A DNA stretch of 64,000 bases, taken from NCBI RefSeq assembly GCF_029193885.1, contig NZ_JARFVB010000001.1:682001-746000 (forward strand), written 5' to 3'. Below the pieces are notes generated by a model, which searched no databases, was not told where the DNA came from, and saw only the letters and a list, made by a program, of their open reading frames with translations. Shown here piece after piece: positions 34,063-43,082 of this stretch. Source of the DNA: Flagellimonas yonaguniensis (GTDB lineage Bacteria > Bacteroidota > Bacteroidia > Flavobacteriales > Flavobacteriaceae). Made by a program: the position numbers and the translations under genes. Numbering within the stretch: the first letter of the stretch is position 1; each line of letters begins with the position of its first letter.

Positions 34063-35050
34063 ATTTTTCGCAGCAGAATTCAATGCTTTTATCCAAATCC
34101 CCAAATGTGAAGTCAAGCTCGGATTTTATCTTTTTACTGTTATATATTTTTTGATGATATAGCCCTTTGGCAACAGCTTTGGACAATTTCCTTCTTTTGC
34201 CAAACACATTGCTGCGAACCCAATCCCAACGCCAAAAGCACTCGAGCATAAATTTTGAAACCTCTTTGGTTGGGGGAGTTATGCCCAGTTCAGGAGCAAT
34301 TTTCTGTAACAATTCTTCGTAGGTCATGTTTTGGTTGACCAAAATAAAGCGTTCCGTTTGGATACTGGAATCCATCAGTTGGGTCATAGCATGGATTACA
34401 TCATTGATCGTAACAAACCCGGTTCCCCCAGGAATAAAATATTTTTTCCCTTTTGAAGCATAGGTGAAAAAGCTTCCACTGCCCGATTTCCAAAAACCAG
34501 GTCCAATGACTACGCCAGGATTGATGATCACAATGGGGAGTCCTTCTTGTGAGCCGCGCCAGACCTCCAGTTCAGCATTATATTTTGTAATTCCATATAC
34601 ATTGGCCTTGGCTTCGTTCCATTCGTTTTCCTCTGTTACCTTTTGTTGTTTGATGCTGGGACCAATGGCCGCAATGGAACTCACATAACACAGTTTTTTA
34701 ATGCCATACTTTAGAGAGAGGTTCACGATGTTGGCGGTGCCTTCCACATTGGTGTGTTCCAGGATTTTAAAATCTTTTGGGTCAAAGGAAATCAGCGCGG
34801 CACAATGGTATACTTGATCAACACCTTCAAAAAGGGGATCCAGCCCGCCTATATCAGTGATATCGGCTTTTACCCAATCGATTTGATCCATCAAAACGGA
34901 TGGATTGTCTGTATAATAGCCAAAAACTTGGTGGACTTTTTCCATGGACGCTTCGGTCCTATAATTGCTTCTGACGGTCTTTCCATTGTTGATTAAATGG
35001 AAAAGTAAATGGGAACCGATCAGTCCAGTGCCTCCTGTAACCAAAATCAT
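34046..35050 (-). CDS. NAD-dependent epimerase/dehydratase family protein
   Basis: The 334-residue protein is an extended short-chain dehydrogenase. It has ILVTGGTGLIGSHLLFHLIN for NAD(P) binding, YHCAALISFDPKDF, the catalytic SSIAAIG and YGITKYNAE (YxxxK). Its closest look-alikes reduce or epimerise sugar-nucleotides or dihydroflavonol-type carbonyls; the substrate cannot be set. It is a single gene divergent from tyrS. Confidence 0.88.
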   Translation of the reverse strand: MILVTGGTGLIGSHLLFHLINNGKTVRSNYRTEASMEKVHQVFGYYTDNPSVLMDQIDWVKADITDIGGLDPLFEGVDQVYHCAALISFDPKDFKILEHTNVEGTANIVNLSLKYGIKKLCYVSSIAAIGPSIKQQKVTEENEWNEAKANVYGITKYNAELEVWRGSQEGLPIVIINPGVVIGPGFWKSGSGSFFTYASKGKKYFIPGGTGFVTINDVIHAMTQLMDSSIQTERFILVNQNMTYEELLQKIAPELGITPPTKEVSKFMLECFWRWDWVRSNVFGKRRKLSKAVAKGLYHQKIYNSKKIKSELDFTFGDLDKSIEFCCEKFIQQP

Positions 35051-35081
35051 AAGGTAAAAGTACCTATTTGTGGTGGAAAAA

Positions 35082-35113
35082 TTGAGCGAAATGCCAACTT
35101 CATTTTATATTTG
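35082..35113 (+). promoter_or_regulatory. Bacteroidota-type promoter of tyrS
   Basis: TTG (35082-35084) and TATATTTG (35106-35113) are separated by 21 nt and precede the tyrS ATG by 22 nt. Confidence 0.6.
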
Positions 35114-35135
35114 CAGCTATTCCAAAAAACTGATC

Positions 35136-36431
35136 ATGACGAAGAATTTTGTTCAAGAATTGCAATGGAGGGGAATGGTACACGATGTGATGCCAGGAGC
35201 CGAGGAACACCTTATGGAAGAAATGCGCGCCGCTTATGTTGGGATAGACCCTACGGCGGATTCTCTTCATATTGGCCATTTGGTAGGTGTTATGATGCTC
35301 AAACATTTTCAGTTGGCCGGCCACAAGCCCTATGCTTTGGTCGGAGGCGCAACGGGGATGATCGGAGACCCATCGGGCAAATCCGCGGAGCGAAATTTGT
35401 TGGATGAAAAAACACTTCGACACAATGAGGATGCCCTAAAAGAGCAATTGAGTCGTTTTTTGGATTTTGAAAGTGGGGAGGACAATGCTGCGGTACTTGT
35501 CAATAATTACGATTGGATGAAGAACTTTTCGTTCTTGGAGTTCATCCGTGATGTTGGCAAGCACATTACCGTCAACTACATGATGGCGAAGGATTCCGTG
35601 AAAAAACGTCTTTCTTCGGATGCCAAGGAAGGAATGTCCTTTACCGAGTTTACCTATCAGTTGGTCCAGGGGTATGATTTTCTGTACCTCTACCAAAACC
35701 ATGATTGTACGTTGCAAATGGGCGGTAGCGACCAGTGGGGAAACATTACAACGGGCACGGAACTTATCCGAAGAATCGGCGGGGGGAAAGGCTTTGCCCT
35801 TACTTGTCCATTGATTACCAAAGCGGATGGTACCAAATTCGGAAAAACCGAAGGTGGGAACGTTTGGTTGGATGCTGAAAGAACGTCTCCCTATAAGTTT
35901 TACCAATATTGGTTGAACACTTCCGATGAAGATGCCGAGAAATACATCAAAATCTTCACGTTTTTGACTCAGCAGGAGATTGAGGGTCTGGTAGCTGAAC
36001 ATAAAGAAGCACCTCACATGAGGGCATTGCAAAAGAGATTGGCGGAAGAAGTTACCGTGATGGTACATTCCCAAGAAGATTTGGACAATGCCATCAAAGC
36101 GAGTAACATCCTTTTTGGGAAATCCACTTCGGATGATTTAAAACAACTTGATGAAAAGACATTTTTGGATGTTTTTGACGGGGTTCCCCAAGCAACGGTG
36201 GGCAAAGAAGAACTTGAGCCCGGTTTGGATATGATCGGGGCATTGGCGGCCAAAACGGAGTTTTTAGGTTCCAATGGGGAAGCCAGAAGGGAATTGAAGC
36301 AAAACTCCATTTCCGTGAACAAGGGAAAAGTGAAAGAGGATTACTTGATAACTGCTTCAGACTTGATCAATGATAAATTTGTGCTGCTTCAACGAGGCAA
36401 AAAGAACTATTTTGTACTCGTAGTGGAGTAG
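35136..36431 (+). CDS. tyrS: Tyrosyl-tRNA synthetase
   Basis: TyrS charges tRNA-Tyr. The 431-residue protein has the HIGH motif in [14 protein letters not shown], the ligand block [12 protein letters not shown], the tyrosine pocket [10 protein letters not shown] and GGSDQWGN, the KMSKS-type [11 protein letters not shown], and a C-terminal S4 RNA-binding domain ([14 protein letters not shown]). The ATG at 35136 fits the family start and sits below a good promoter. It meets the LuxE-like gene with a 1-nt gap. Confidence 0.96.
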   Translation: MTKNFVQELQWRGMVHDVMPGAEEHLMEEMRAAYVGIDPTADSLHIGHLVGVMMLKHFQLAGHKPYALVGGATGMIGDPSGKSAERNLLDEKTLRHNEDALKEQLSRFLDFESGEDNAAVLVNNYDWMKNFSFLEFIRDVGKHITVNYMMAKDSVKKRLSSDAKEGMSFTEFTYQLVQGYDFLYLYQNHDCTLQMGGSDQWGNITTGTELIRRIGGGKGFALTCPLITKADGTKFGKTEGGNVWLDAERTSPYKFYQYWLNTSDEDAEKYIKIFTFLTQQEIEGLVAEHKEAPHMRALQKRLAEEVTVMVHSQEDLDNAIKASNILFGKSTSDDLKQLDEKTFLDVFDGVPQATVGKEELEPGLDMIGALAAKTEFLGSNGEARRELKQNSISVNKGKVKEDYLITASDLINDKFVLLQRGKKNYFVLVVE

Positions 36432-36432
36432 T

Positions 36433-37419
36433 TTACAGCACCATCAAATTACAGCCTCTGATATCGGAGTCATCAAAACGGCCCAACACCTCAAAAGTTC
36501 CGTTTGGATGGGTTTTCCCTAAATCTTGTGTGGCTATGAATGAGCAGGAATACAGGTTGGCCAAATCGATAACATTGATGCCGCCCGTTTTTCCGTTAGG
36601 CTGTATGGTCAAAGGGTCCTCGGTGTCACGTGTGATGATTTTCATCCAAGGTGGGGTTTGGAATGTACCGTTGCCTTTGGAATATCCTTGTGACAAAAGT
36701 TCCGTCATCCCATATTCTGAATAAATTTTATGAACACCCAGCCCTTTTTTCAAAATCATGTGCAGTTCTTCACGGATAAGCTCTTTACGCCGTCCTTTCA
36801 TGCCGCCAGTTTCCATTACAATGGTATTTTTTAAGGATAAAGGAAATTGCTCGGCCAAGTCCAAAAGTGCAAAGGAAACCCCGATGAGCAAGGTTTTGGT
36901 ACCTTTTTGTTCCAATTCCTGCAGTTTTTGATGGAGTTCTTCAAGATTGTGAAGATAAAACCCACTATTGGGGTGTTGGGATTTTTCAATAAGGCTGTTG
37001 ACCATGTAAATCAATGATGAACCCTCTCTCTCTAAATATGATGGCAATAGTGCCAGCACACAGAATTCTTCAGGTTTACCATAGAATAGTCCAAATGCCT
37101 TAAGGAAACTTTCTTCATACAGTTTAATATCGGGGACCAAATGTTTGCTTGTGGTGCTTTGGGTGGTTCCACTACTGGTAAAAATGGTTTGCGGCTCCTG
37201 TTGACTCGAAACCACTTGGTGTGTTTTAAAAAATGATATGGGCAAAAAGGGGATTTCCAGATGGTGGGAAACATTTTTAGGGGATTTTTTCAAGTGGCCG
37301 CAAAAACCCTTGTAAACCTTGTTGTTTTCATACTGAAACCTAAAAACATCCAGTGCCACTGTGTCAAATTCACCAGCATTGGCGATGTTGAAAATCCGAT
37401 GGGTATCAATCTGCTTCAT
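36433..37419 (-). CDS. LuxE/PaaK-like acyl-protein synthetase
   Basis: The 328-residue protein resembles the acyl-protein synthetase LuxE family: EIPFLPISFFKTHQV, FTSSGTTQSTTSKH (adenylate-forming SSGTT motif), METGGMKGRRKELIREEL and YSEYGMTELLSQGYS. These proteins activate acyl groups as adenylates. No luciferase or reductase genes are nearby, so a role in lipid or surface acyl transfer is more likely than light production. It is common as a single gene in Bacteroidota. Confidence 0.83.
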   Translation of the reverse strand: MKQIDTHRIFNIANAGEFDTVALDVFRFQYENNKVYKGFCGHLKKSPKNVSHHLEIPFLPISFFKTHQVVSSQQEPQTIFTSSGTTQSTTSKHLVPDIKLYEESFLKAFGLFYGKPEEFCVLALLPSYLEREGSSLIYMVNSLIEKSQHPNSGFYLHNLEELHQKLQELEQKGTKTLLIGVSFALLDLAEQFPLSLKNTIVMETGGMKGRRKELIREELHMILKKGLGVHKIYSEYGMTELLSQGYSKGNGTFQTPPWMKIITRDTEDPLTIQPNGKTGGINVIDLANLYSCSFIATQDLGKTHPNGTFEVLGRFDDSDIRGCNLMVL

Positions 37420-37441
37420 TTGGTTCCAAAAGTACCCAAAA

Positions 37442-37473
37442 ATAAAAAAGCCCTTCGTGAAAAGGGCCTTTAA
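37442..37473 (-). terminator. Hairpin terminator of the T9SS-domain gene at 37492-37815
   Basis: Read on the minus strand, AAAGGCCCTTTTCACGAAGG continues into GCTTTTTTATTTTT, a stem with T-tract 19 nt after the gene end. It separates this gene from the LuxE-like gene in the same direction. Confidence 0.65.
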
Positions 37474-37491
37474 AATGTGGGGTTATTTATT

Positions 37492-37815
37492 TTACTTGAC
37501 GACGAGTTTTCGCGTCATTGTTTTTTTGCGTTCAGTCACTTGGAGCACATAAACGCCTGGAACCAATCTGGAAATGTCCAGTGTATTGGTGGTGATTCTT
37601 TTTGTGAGAACGGCTTCTCCAAACACATCATATACCTTAATGTCTTTGGTTCCGTTGGTCTCTGTGGTAATATATACTTCACTCCCATAAACAGGATTGG
37701 GGTACATTTTAAAACCCTTGAGCTGTTGTGCCGGTTCATTGTTAATTGTCACTAGGTCTTGACCGAAAGAAAGTAATGGTATAGCCATAAGTAAAACAAA
37801 GTAGATTTTCTTCAT
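37492..37815 (-). CDS. Minimal secreted protein: signal peptide plus T9SS type A sorting domain
   Basis: The 107-residue protein starts MKKIYFVLLMAIPLLSFGQ, a signal peptide, and about 10 residues later enters a C-terminal type IX secretion sorting domain: FKMYPNPVYGSEVYI, KVYDVFGEAVL, LDISRLVPGVYVLQV and MTRKLVVK. There is essentially no cargo domain. The ATG at 37815 gives the signal peptide. A second, separate gene of the same design lies at 37963-38274. The gene could export a small peptide, serve as a sorting decoy, or be a remnant of a larger protein. Confidence 0.82.
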   Translation of the reverse strand: MKKIYFVLLMAIPLLSFGQDLVTINNEPAQQLKGFKMYPNPVYGSEVYITTETNGTKDIKVYDVFGEAVLTKRITTNTLDISRLVPGVYVLQVTERKKTMTRKLVVK

Positions 37816-37962
37816 ATAAGCTGATTTGGGGTATATGTGCAATATAAAAGTAGATAAACAGGGAAAAGTTGACCATTTTATGTTGTGAAAACACTAAAAC
37901 GGGTTGTAAAGCGTTGAATGCTGTGGTTTAGATGTATGAAAAGCAAGGAAAAATGGAGTGAA

Positions 37963-38274
37963 CTACTTCACAATGAGCTTTCTAGTGGCAACCTTGTTTT
38001 TTTCAAAAACCCTTAGAATGTAGACCCCTTTAGTGAGTTCGGAAAGGTTGAGTTCCTTTCCAATAATGGTGGTTTGGAGCACTTGTGTGCCCAACACATC
38101 AAAAACAAGGATTTTCTTGGGGGAGTTTTCCGCAGTCTCAATGTAGACCTTACCTTGAGTAACAGGGTTGGGATAGAGCTTAAACCCGTCAATATCCGCA
38201 CTGGAACTGGCGTTTTCCTGAGAAAACCCAAGTGAACAGACAAATAAAAAAATGACGAGGTAAAAGTGCTTCAT
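37963..38274 (-). CDS. Minimal secreted protein: signal peptide plus T9SS type A sorting domain (second copy)
   Basis: The 103-residue protein has a signal peptide (MKHFYLVIFLFVCSLGFSQ), a short Ser/Asp-rich stretch and a sorting domain: FKLYPNPVTQGKVYIETAE, ILVFDVLGTQVLQ, LNLSELTKGVYILRVFEKN and TRKLIVK. It resembles the neighbour at 37492-37815 in layout but is well diverged in sequence, so the pair is old. A -7 box candidate (minus-strand TATATTTG, 38302-38309) lies 28 nt upstream. Confidence 0.82.
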   Translation of the reverse strand: MKHFYLVIFLFVCSLGFSQENASSSADIDGFKLYPNPVTQGKVYIETAENSPKKILVFDVLGTQVLQTTIIGKELNLSELTKGVYILRVFEKNKVATRKLIVK

Positions 38275-38301
38275 ACGTTAATGGATACAAACGGTATGCC
38301 A

Positions 38302-38309
38302 CAAATATA
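38302..38309 (-). promoter_or_regulatory. -7 box upstream of the second minimal T9SS gene
   Basis: Minus-strand TATATTTG matches TAnnTTTG, 27 nt before the start at 38274. No TTG stands at the expected spacing. Confidence 0.35.
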
Positions 38310-38395
38310 TAAAAATAGTGATGCGATTGTTGAACCATTTGACGATTAGGGGGTTACTTTTCGATGAAATGCAACCTATTACAAGAAACCATAAA

Positions 38396-38430
38396 ATAAA
38401 AATGGCGGATATGCTTACCCGCCATTTTAA
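38396..38430 (-). terminator. Hairpin terminator after the lipoprotein at 38452
   Basis: AAAATGGCGG pairs with CCGCCATTTT across a 10-nt loop (38400-38427), giving a T-rich tract on the minus strand just after the stop of the gene at 38452-38970. Confidence 0.65.
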
Positions 38431-38451
38431 TATTCAAACGCTCGGTTTTTA

Positions 38452-38970
38452 TTATTTTAAATCTAAATAGTCTATCATTTGGTTATAATCCCTTACATCT
38501 AGCTCATTACGTGTTAACCCAGATATTTTGGAAGGTCTTACCGCAATGATATTGAGTTCCTTGAATTTCAAATTATTTCCGTAGGGCATAGAGCTATCAA
38601 ATTTTTCAGCATGGAGAACAAGGGTCAAACCATTGCTTCTGGAATAATAAGTCTTTAGATTTTTTCCAATCTGCACATTTGGAACAGGAAGCCAAGTTTT
38701 AGATTCCGCTTCAGCGGATTTATAGAACGGGAATAGTAATAATGGCTCAGTATTGGATAAACCATAGTCATTTTCTGGAATAACCAACTCCAAGCTTAAA
38801 CTATCTCTAAGGGTATTTTCGCCAAGAGCGATTAGGGCTGCGTCAGCCTTTACCATGCTTTGTTGTGTTTCTGGGTTCCCATTAAAGGAACTCTCATCGT
38901 TTGAGCATGATATAAACAATATGATTAAGCTAATTGAGAATATATTTGATATGAAGGATTTTGTTTTCAT
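38452..38970 (-). CDS. Lipoprotein of unknown function
   Basis: The 172-residue protein has a lipobox (ILFISC) and a mature domain that I do not recognise, with short strands (SLELVIPENDYGLSNTEPLL, KTYYSRSNGLTLVLHAEKF). The ending TRNELDVRDYNQMIDYLDLK is helical. Codon use is more AT-rich than in the housekeeping genes, like its neighbour at 39019. It lies 48 nt after that gene in the same direction. Confidence 0.65.
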   Translation of the reverse strand: MKTKSFISNIFSISLIILFISCSNDESSFNGNPETQQSMVKADAALIALGENTLRDSLSLELVIPENDYGLSNTEPLLLFPFYKSAEAESKTWLPVPNVQIGKNLKTYYSRSNGLTLVLHAEKFDSSMPYGNNLKFKELNIIAVRPSKISGLTRNELDVRDYNQMIDYLDLK

Positions 38971-39018
38971 GTTATGGGTTTTGTTTTCTTATGACAGAGT
39001 TATATTTGTTGAGTCTTT

Positions 39019-39930
39019 TTAGTTGATTGCAAAACGTAGAGCGAATACATTATTATTTTCATTGGATTCGTCGTTGTCATCATCATCGTCAACTCGAATC
39101 AGCAACCAAAAATTACCACTGACACTGTTAAAATCGTATGTAAAAAGTGTGACAGAGGAATAATCTCCACTGTTTGTACCGAGTGACCCAATGTTGGATG
39201 TTTTTATTCGCGTATCTGAATTACTTTCAAAAGTGTTATTTGCAGAAATATAATACCCAACTGTAGTGGAAGTAGATGAGGCATTGCCAAGGTTTTGGAC
39301 TAATACATCAATATTTGCCATTCCACTGGGATTATTTAAGTAGTGTCTGTCTGTTCCAACTTGGCTAAAATAATTATCACAGCCAAAGCAATCGCTATTA
39401 ATTACGGAGCCATTTAAATTGATGGACAGATCTGGTTCTCCTGGACATCCATCATTGGAAGCTGGACCAGATTCATTGGGGCAATCGTCCTCGCTGTCAG
39501 GTATACCGTCACCATCTGAATCGGGATTGGGGTAGGTGTACGTGTAAGTTTCTGTAAGACCTGCATACTCTACTTTTAACGTGAACACTTGACCAGCGCT
39601 GGTTGAAAATGATTGGGTTGAATAGCTATACCAAGATTTGAGCACATAGTTGCTGTAATTTATGTTCTCATCACCTTCACGATTCCATCTAATTAGAGTG
39701 ATTTTATTGGTGGATAAGGTATTGTTTCCTTTGTAAACGGTCAATTTAATTTCATTATATCCATAAGTGGAATAGGTATAATCTCCCCTTATTTCAAATT
39801 CGAAATCAAATCTGGTATTTGATGGAAAGGTTTGATTAATAGATTCGTTGATTTTAAAATCTTTTACATCTATTGTTTGTGAAAAGGAGAATGTTACTGC
39901 AAAGAGTAATAACAAAGTAATTTTTTTCAT
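39019..39930 (-). CDS. Secreted protein with TSP3-like calcium repeat and CARDB-like domain
   Basis: The 303-residue protein has a signal peptide, an N-terminal beta-rich domain (about 20-140), the thrombospondin-3-like stretch PDSDGDGIPDSEDDCPNESG (Asp-rich, calcium-binding type) and a CARDB-like C-terminal domain (MANIDVLVQNLGNASSTSTT, IRVDDDDDNDESNENNNVFA). It lacks a T9SS sorting domain. An extracellular adhesive or matrix role is plausible. The gene is AT-rich and looks unlike the surrounding housekeeping genes, which may indicate transfer. Confidence 0.7.
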   Translation of the reverse strand: MKKITLLLLFAVTFSFSQTIDVKDFKINESINQTFPSNTRFDFEFEIRGDYTYSTYGYNEIKLTVYKGNNTLSTNKITLIRWNREGDENINYSNYVLKSWYSYSTQSFSTSAGQVFTLKVEYAGLTETYTYTYPNPDSDGDGIPDSEDDCPNESGPASNDGCPGEPDLSINLNGSVINSDCFGCDNYFSQVGTDRHYLNNPSGMANIDVLVQNLGNASSTSTTVGYYISANNTFESNSDTRIKTSNIGSLGTNSGDYSSVTLFTYDFNSVSGNFWLLIRVDDDDDNDESNENNNVFALRFAIN

Positions 39931-40010
39931 AATGGTAGTGTTTTATTTTGATTTAAAAATATAAGAAAAAGACTACTATATGATTACCTGATTATTAATG
40001 AATAGTAAAC

Positions 40011-40042
40011 AAAAAGCCCCCGTTGATACGGGGGCTCTTAAT
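40011..40042 (-). terminator. Hairpin terminator of the triplicated-lipoprotein gene
   Basis: GCCCCCGT (40016-40023) and ACGGGGGC (40028-40035) form a stem over a TGAT loop. On the minus strand the stem is followed by TTTTTGTTTAC. It lies about 25 nt after the end of the gene at 40063. Confidence 0.75.
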
Positions 40043-40062
40043 ATTATGAAACCTAATCTTGA

Positions 40063-43035
40063 TTAGTTAGCCCAATCAAAAATTGTTACGTCTACAGTGG
40101 CAGCTGCATCGTAAACCAAAGCAGGATCGGCATCTGCCCCTTCAATTTGAACATTGGCCAAAGGTCCACTGTCACTCATCAATACGGAAGTATCGTAACC
40201 AGACAAAGAAAGCCCCGTGATAGTTGCACCGGATTCCTTTTTGAACTGAAGAGCAACCAAATCAGTTGATCCAGGAGTTGGGTCTGGATCTGCTACTGTG
40301 GATACAGCAGTTAAGTTAACCAAGCTTGGGTTTTCGTTGGCACCGTCGGCCTCGACTACAGTGGAGAAGCCAGCAGTGTGCAATACGTATGCGTTGGTCA
40401 AGGTACCGTTCCATCCTTCTGTCCAGTCGATGGCATCGTCCTCGTTGTTTTCCAAGTAGAAGTTGGAAGCGGAAACCGTTCCACCGAAGAACTCCACACC
40501 GTCATCCGTACCATTCTTGATGGCTACGTTATCAATATAAGTTTCAGAACCTACAGCATAAAGTGTAAGCCCGTTGTATTGGGACTCAGAATCGATTTGA
40601 GCACCAGCATAGTTGATGATCAAGTATTCGATGCTACCAGAATCATCGTCATCTTCGGTACCACCGTAGATAATGCCTCCAACTTCTGCAGTGGCGTCCA
40701 CACCTTCTGTAGTGGTGGCGTTACCAGCAATTACCAATCCACCCCAGTCACCAGGAGTTTCATTGGAAGAAGTCATTACAACTGGATTGACAGCTGTACC
40801 TTGCACATTGATTGTACCACCTTTCTGAACTACGATGTAAGTTTCCGTTTCGTCACCTTCCTCAACATCAGCAATAATGGTTGTGCCAGCAGGGATGTTC
40901 AAGGTAGCTCCGTCTTCAATACTGAAAGACTTATTCAAGTAATAAGTAATATCAGCATCCAATGTAAGCGTTGAAGACATAGAACCTGTCAAAGTAGCCG
41001 ATTGTGCTTCAGCGTTTCCAGTTGCCCAAGCAAAATCATCGATGTTTACTGAAGCAACAGCTTCATAAGTCAAATTAGGATCAGCATCTGCACCTTCGAT
41101 TTGAACATTGGCCAAAGGACCAGCATCGCTCATCAAAACAGAAGTATCATATCCTTGCAAAGAAAGACCTGTGATGGTCGCACCAGATTCTTTTTTGAAC
41201 TGAAGAGCAGTACCTCCTACTGTGGAAACAGCAGTCAAGTTAACCAAGCTTGGGTTTTCGTTGGCACCGTCTGCCTCAACAACAGTGGAGAAGCCAGCAG
41301 TGTGCAAAACGTATGCGTTGGTCAAGGTGCCGTTCCATCCTTCTGTCCAGTCGATGGCATCGTCCTCGTTGTTTTCCAAGTAGAAGTTGGAAGCGGAAAC
41401 CGTTCCACCAAAGAACTCCACACCGTCGTCAGTACCGTTCAAGATAGCCACATTGCTAATGGATGTTCCAGAACCAACGGCATAAAGCGTAAGACCATTG
41501 TACTGGGATTCGGAGTCGATTTGAGCACCGGCAAAGTTAAGAATCAAGTACTCGATGCTACCAGAATCGTCAGCATCGTTGGTACCACCGTAGATAATTC
41601 CACCCACTTCAGCAGTTGCATCCACACCTTCGGTAGTGGTTGCGTCTCCAGCGATAACCAATCCACCCCAGTCACCTGGCTCTTCATTGGAAGAAGTCAT
41701 CACAACAGGGTCGGCGGCAGTACCTTGAATATCGATCATAGCTCCTTTTTGGATGACTATGTAAGTTTCTGTTTCATCACCTTCCTCAACATCGGCAACA
41801 ATTCTTGTTCCGGCAGGGATGGTCAATGTAGCACCTTCCTCAACGCTGAAAGTTCCTTCCAAGAAATAATCCACAGCAGGATCAAGGGTCAAATCTGATG
41901 TAAGAGAACCTGTTAGCTTGCTCTCCTCGATTACGATGGCAGAGTTTACCCATCCGAACATTTCTACGTCCACTGTTGCTTCTCCAACATAAGAAAGATT
42001 GGGATCAGCATCTTCACCTTCGATTTGAACATTGGCCAAAGGACCAGCATCGCTCATCAAAACAGAAGTCTCATATCCGTTCAAGGAAAGACCTGTGATG
42101 GTCGCACCAGATTCTTTTTTGAACTGAAGAGCAACCCCATCCACTGAGGAAACAGCGGTCAAGTTAACCAAACTTGGGTTGTTGTTGGCACCATCGGCCT
42201 CAACCACAGTTGAGAAACCAGCAGTGTGAACTACGTAAGAGTTGGTCAAAGTACCACTCCATCCTTCTGTCCAGTCGATGGCATCGTCTTCGTTGTTTTC
42301 CAAGTAGAAGTTAGAAGCGGAAACAGTTCCACCAAAGAACTCCACACCGTCATCAGTACCGTTCAAGATGGCAACATTGCTAATGGATGTTCCAGAACCA
42401 ACGGCGTAAAGTGTAAGACCATTGTATTGGGATTCAGAATCGATTTGAGCACCTGCATAGTTGATGATCAAGTAATCAATGCTACCGGAGTTGTCGGCAT
42501 CGTCAGTTCCACCATAAATGATACCACCAACCTCTGCAGTTGCATCCACACCTTCGGTAGTGGTTGCGTTACCAGCAAGGATTAAACCACCCCAATCACC
42601 GGGCTCCTCATTGGCAGAAGTCAAGATTACAGGGTTACCTTCTGTACCTTGGATATCTATCATACCACCTTTTTGCACTACAATATAAGTTTCTGTCTCA
42701 TCACCGGATTCGACTTCTGCGGTAATCGTAGTCCCAGCGGGAATGGTCAAAGTTGCGCCGGATTCAATGCTCAAGGAACCTTCAAGGATATAAGTTTCAG
42801 AAGCATCCAATTCAGTGTCTTCAGTAATAGAACCGGTCAATGTGGTAGCGGTAGGCTCACAAGCGTCACAGGAACCTCCACAGTCAACACCAGTTTCATC
42901 ACCGTTTTGGATGCCATCGCTACAAGTAGCTTCTTCTGGTGGGGTAGGGTCATTATCGTCACCACTACAGCTGGTGAAAACCAGTGCCAATGTGGCTAGT
43001 GATAACATTGAAATTTTCAAAATTTTCGTTTTCAT
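40063..43035 (-). CDS. 990-residue lipoprotein with three near-identical ~308-residue units
   Basis: The protein has a lipobox ending at Cys23 (LVFTSC), a Cys-rich linker (CSDGIQNGDETGVDCGGSCD) and three tandem units (residues about 65-372, 373-680, 681-990). Each contains beta-helix-like strands and the strongly conserved blocks EEPGDWGGL, GVDATAEVGGIIYGGT, YNGLTLYAVGS, GTDDGVEFFGGTVSASNFYL, DDAIDWTEGW and LQFKKESGATITGLSL. It is likely exposed at the cell surface and may bind a ligand or polymer. It lies 48 nt downstream of the TonB-dependent receptor in the same direction, so the two are probably cotranscribed. The function is unknown. Confidence 0.85.
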   Translation of the reverse strand: MKTKILKISMLSLATLALVFTSCSGDDNDPTPPEEATCSDGIQNGDETGVDCGGSCDACEPTATTLTGSITEDTELDASETYILEGSLSIESGATLTIPAGTTITAEVESGDETETYIVVQKGGMIDIQGTEGNPVILTSANEEPGDWGGLILAGNATTTEGVDATAEVGGIIYGGTDDADNSGSIDYLIINYAGAQIDSESQYNGLTLYAVGSGTSISNVAILNGTDDGVEFFGGTVSASNFYLENNEDDAIDWTEGWSGTLTNSYVVHTAGFSTVVEADGANNNPSLVNLTAVSSVDGVALQFKKESGATITGLSLNGYETSVLMSDAGPLANVQIEGEDADPNLSYVGEATVDVEMFGWVNSAIVIEESKLTGSLTSDLTLDPAVDYFLEGTFSVEEGATLTIPAGTRIVADVEEGDETETYIVIQKGAMIDIQGTAADPVVMTSSNEEPGDWGGLVIAGDATTTEGVDATAEVGGIIYGGTNDADDSGSIEYLILNFAGAQIDSESQYNGLTLYAVGSGTSISNVAILNGTDDGVEFFGGTVSASNFYLENNEDDAIDWTEGWNGTLTNAYVLHTAGFSTVVEADGANENPSLVNLTAVSTVGGTALQFKKESGATITGLSLQGYDTSVLMSDAGPLANVQIEGADADPNLTYEAVASVNIDDFAWATGNAEAQSATLTGSMSSTLTLDADITYYLNKSFSIEDGATLNIPAGTTIIADVEEGDETETYIVVQKGGTINVQGTAVNPVVMTSSNETPGDWGGLVIAGNATTTEGVDATAEVGGIIYGGTEDDDDSGSIEYLIINYAGAQIDSESQYNGLTLYAVGSETYIDNVAIKNGTDDGVEFFGGTVSASNFYLENNEDDAIDWTEGWNGTLTNAYVLHTAGFSTVVEADGANENPSLVNLTAVSTVADPDPTPGSTDLVALQFKKESGATITGLSLSGYDTSVLMSDSGPLANVQIEGADADPALVYDAAATVDVTIFDWAN
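40066..42843 (-). repeat. Three tandem ~925-bp units within the lipoprotein gene
   Basis: Units lie at about 41920-42843, 40996-41919 and 40066-40995. Long stretches are almost identical in DNA, for example around TCCAGTCGATGGCATCGTC at 40425, 41348 and 42270, while the regions near the joints differ more. The pattern fits duplication of a domain with later conversion among copies. Confidence 0.85.
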
Positions 43036-43082
43036 AAAGAAAGTGATTTAGATTAATTATTAGACTATTGTATTGATTAGCA

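Noticed and set aside
36433..37419. LuxE-like gene taken as evidence of a bioluminescence cluster
   Set aside because: No luxAB, luxC or luxD homologues are nearby, and single LuxE-like genes are common in non-luminous Bacteroidota.
40066..42843. Tandem repeats considered as a CRISPR array or mobile element
   Set aside because: The units are ~925 bp, coding and in frame. They have no spacer-repeat pattern and no transposase or terminal inverted repeats.
40326..42999. Several long open frames on the plus strand opposite the triplicated lipoprotein, up to 265 codons
   Set aside because: They repeat with the three units, have no start context or family similarity, and are explained by the strongly biased codon use of the real minus-strand gene.
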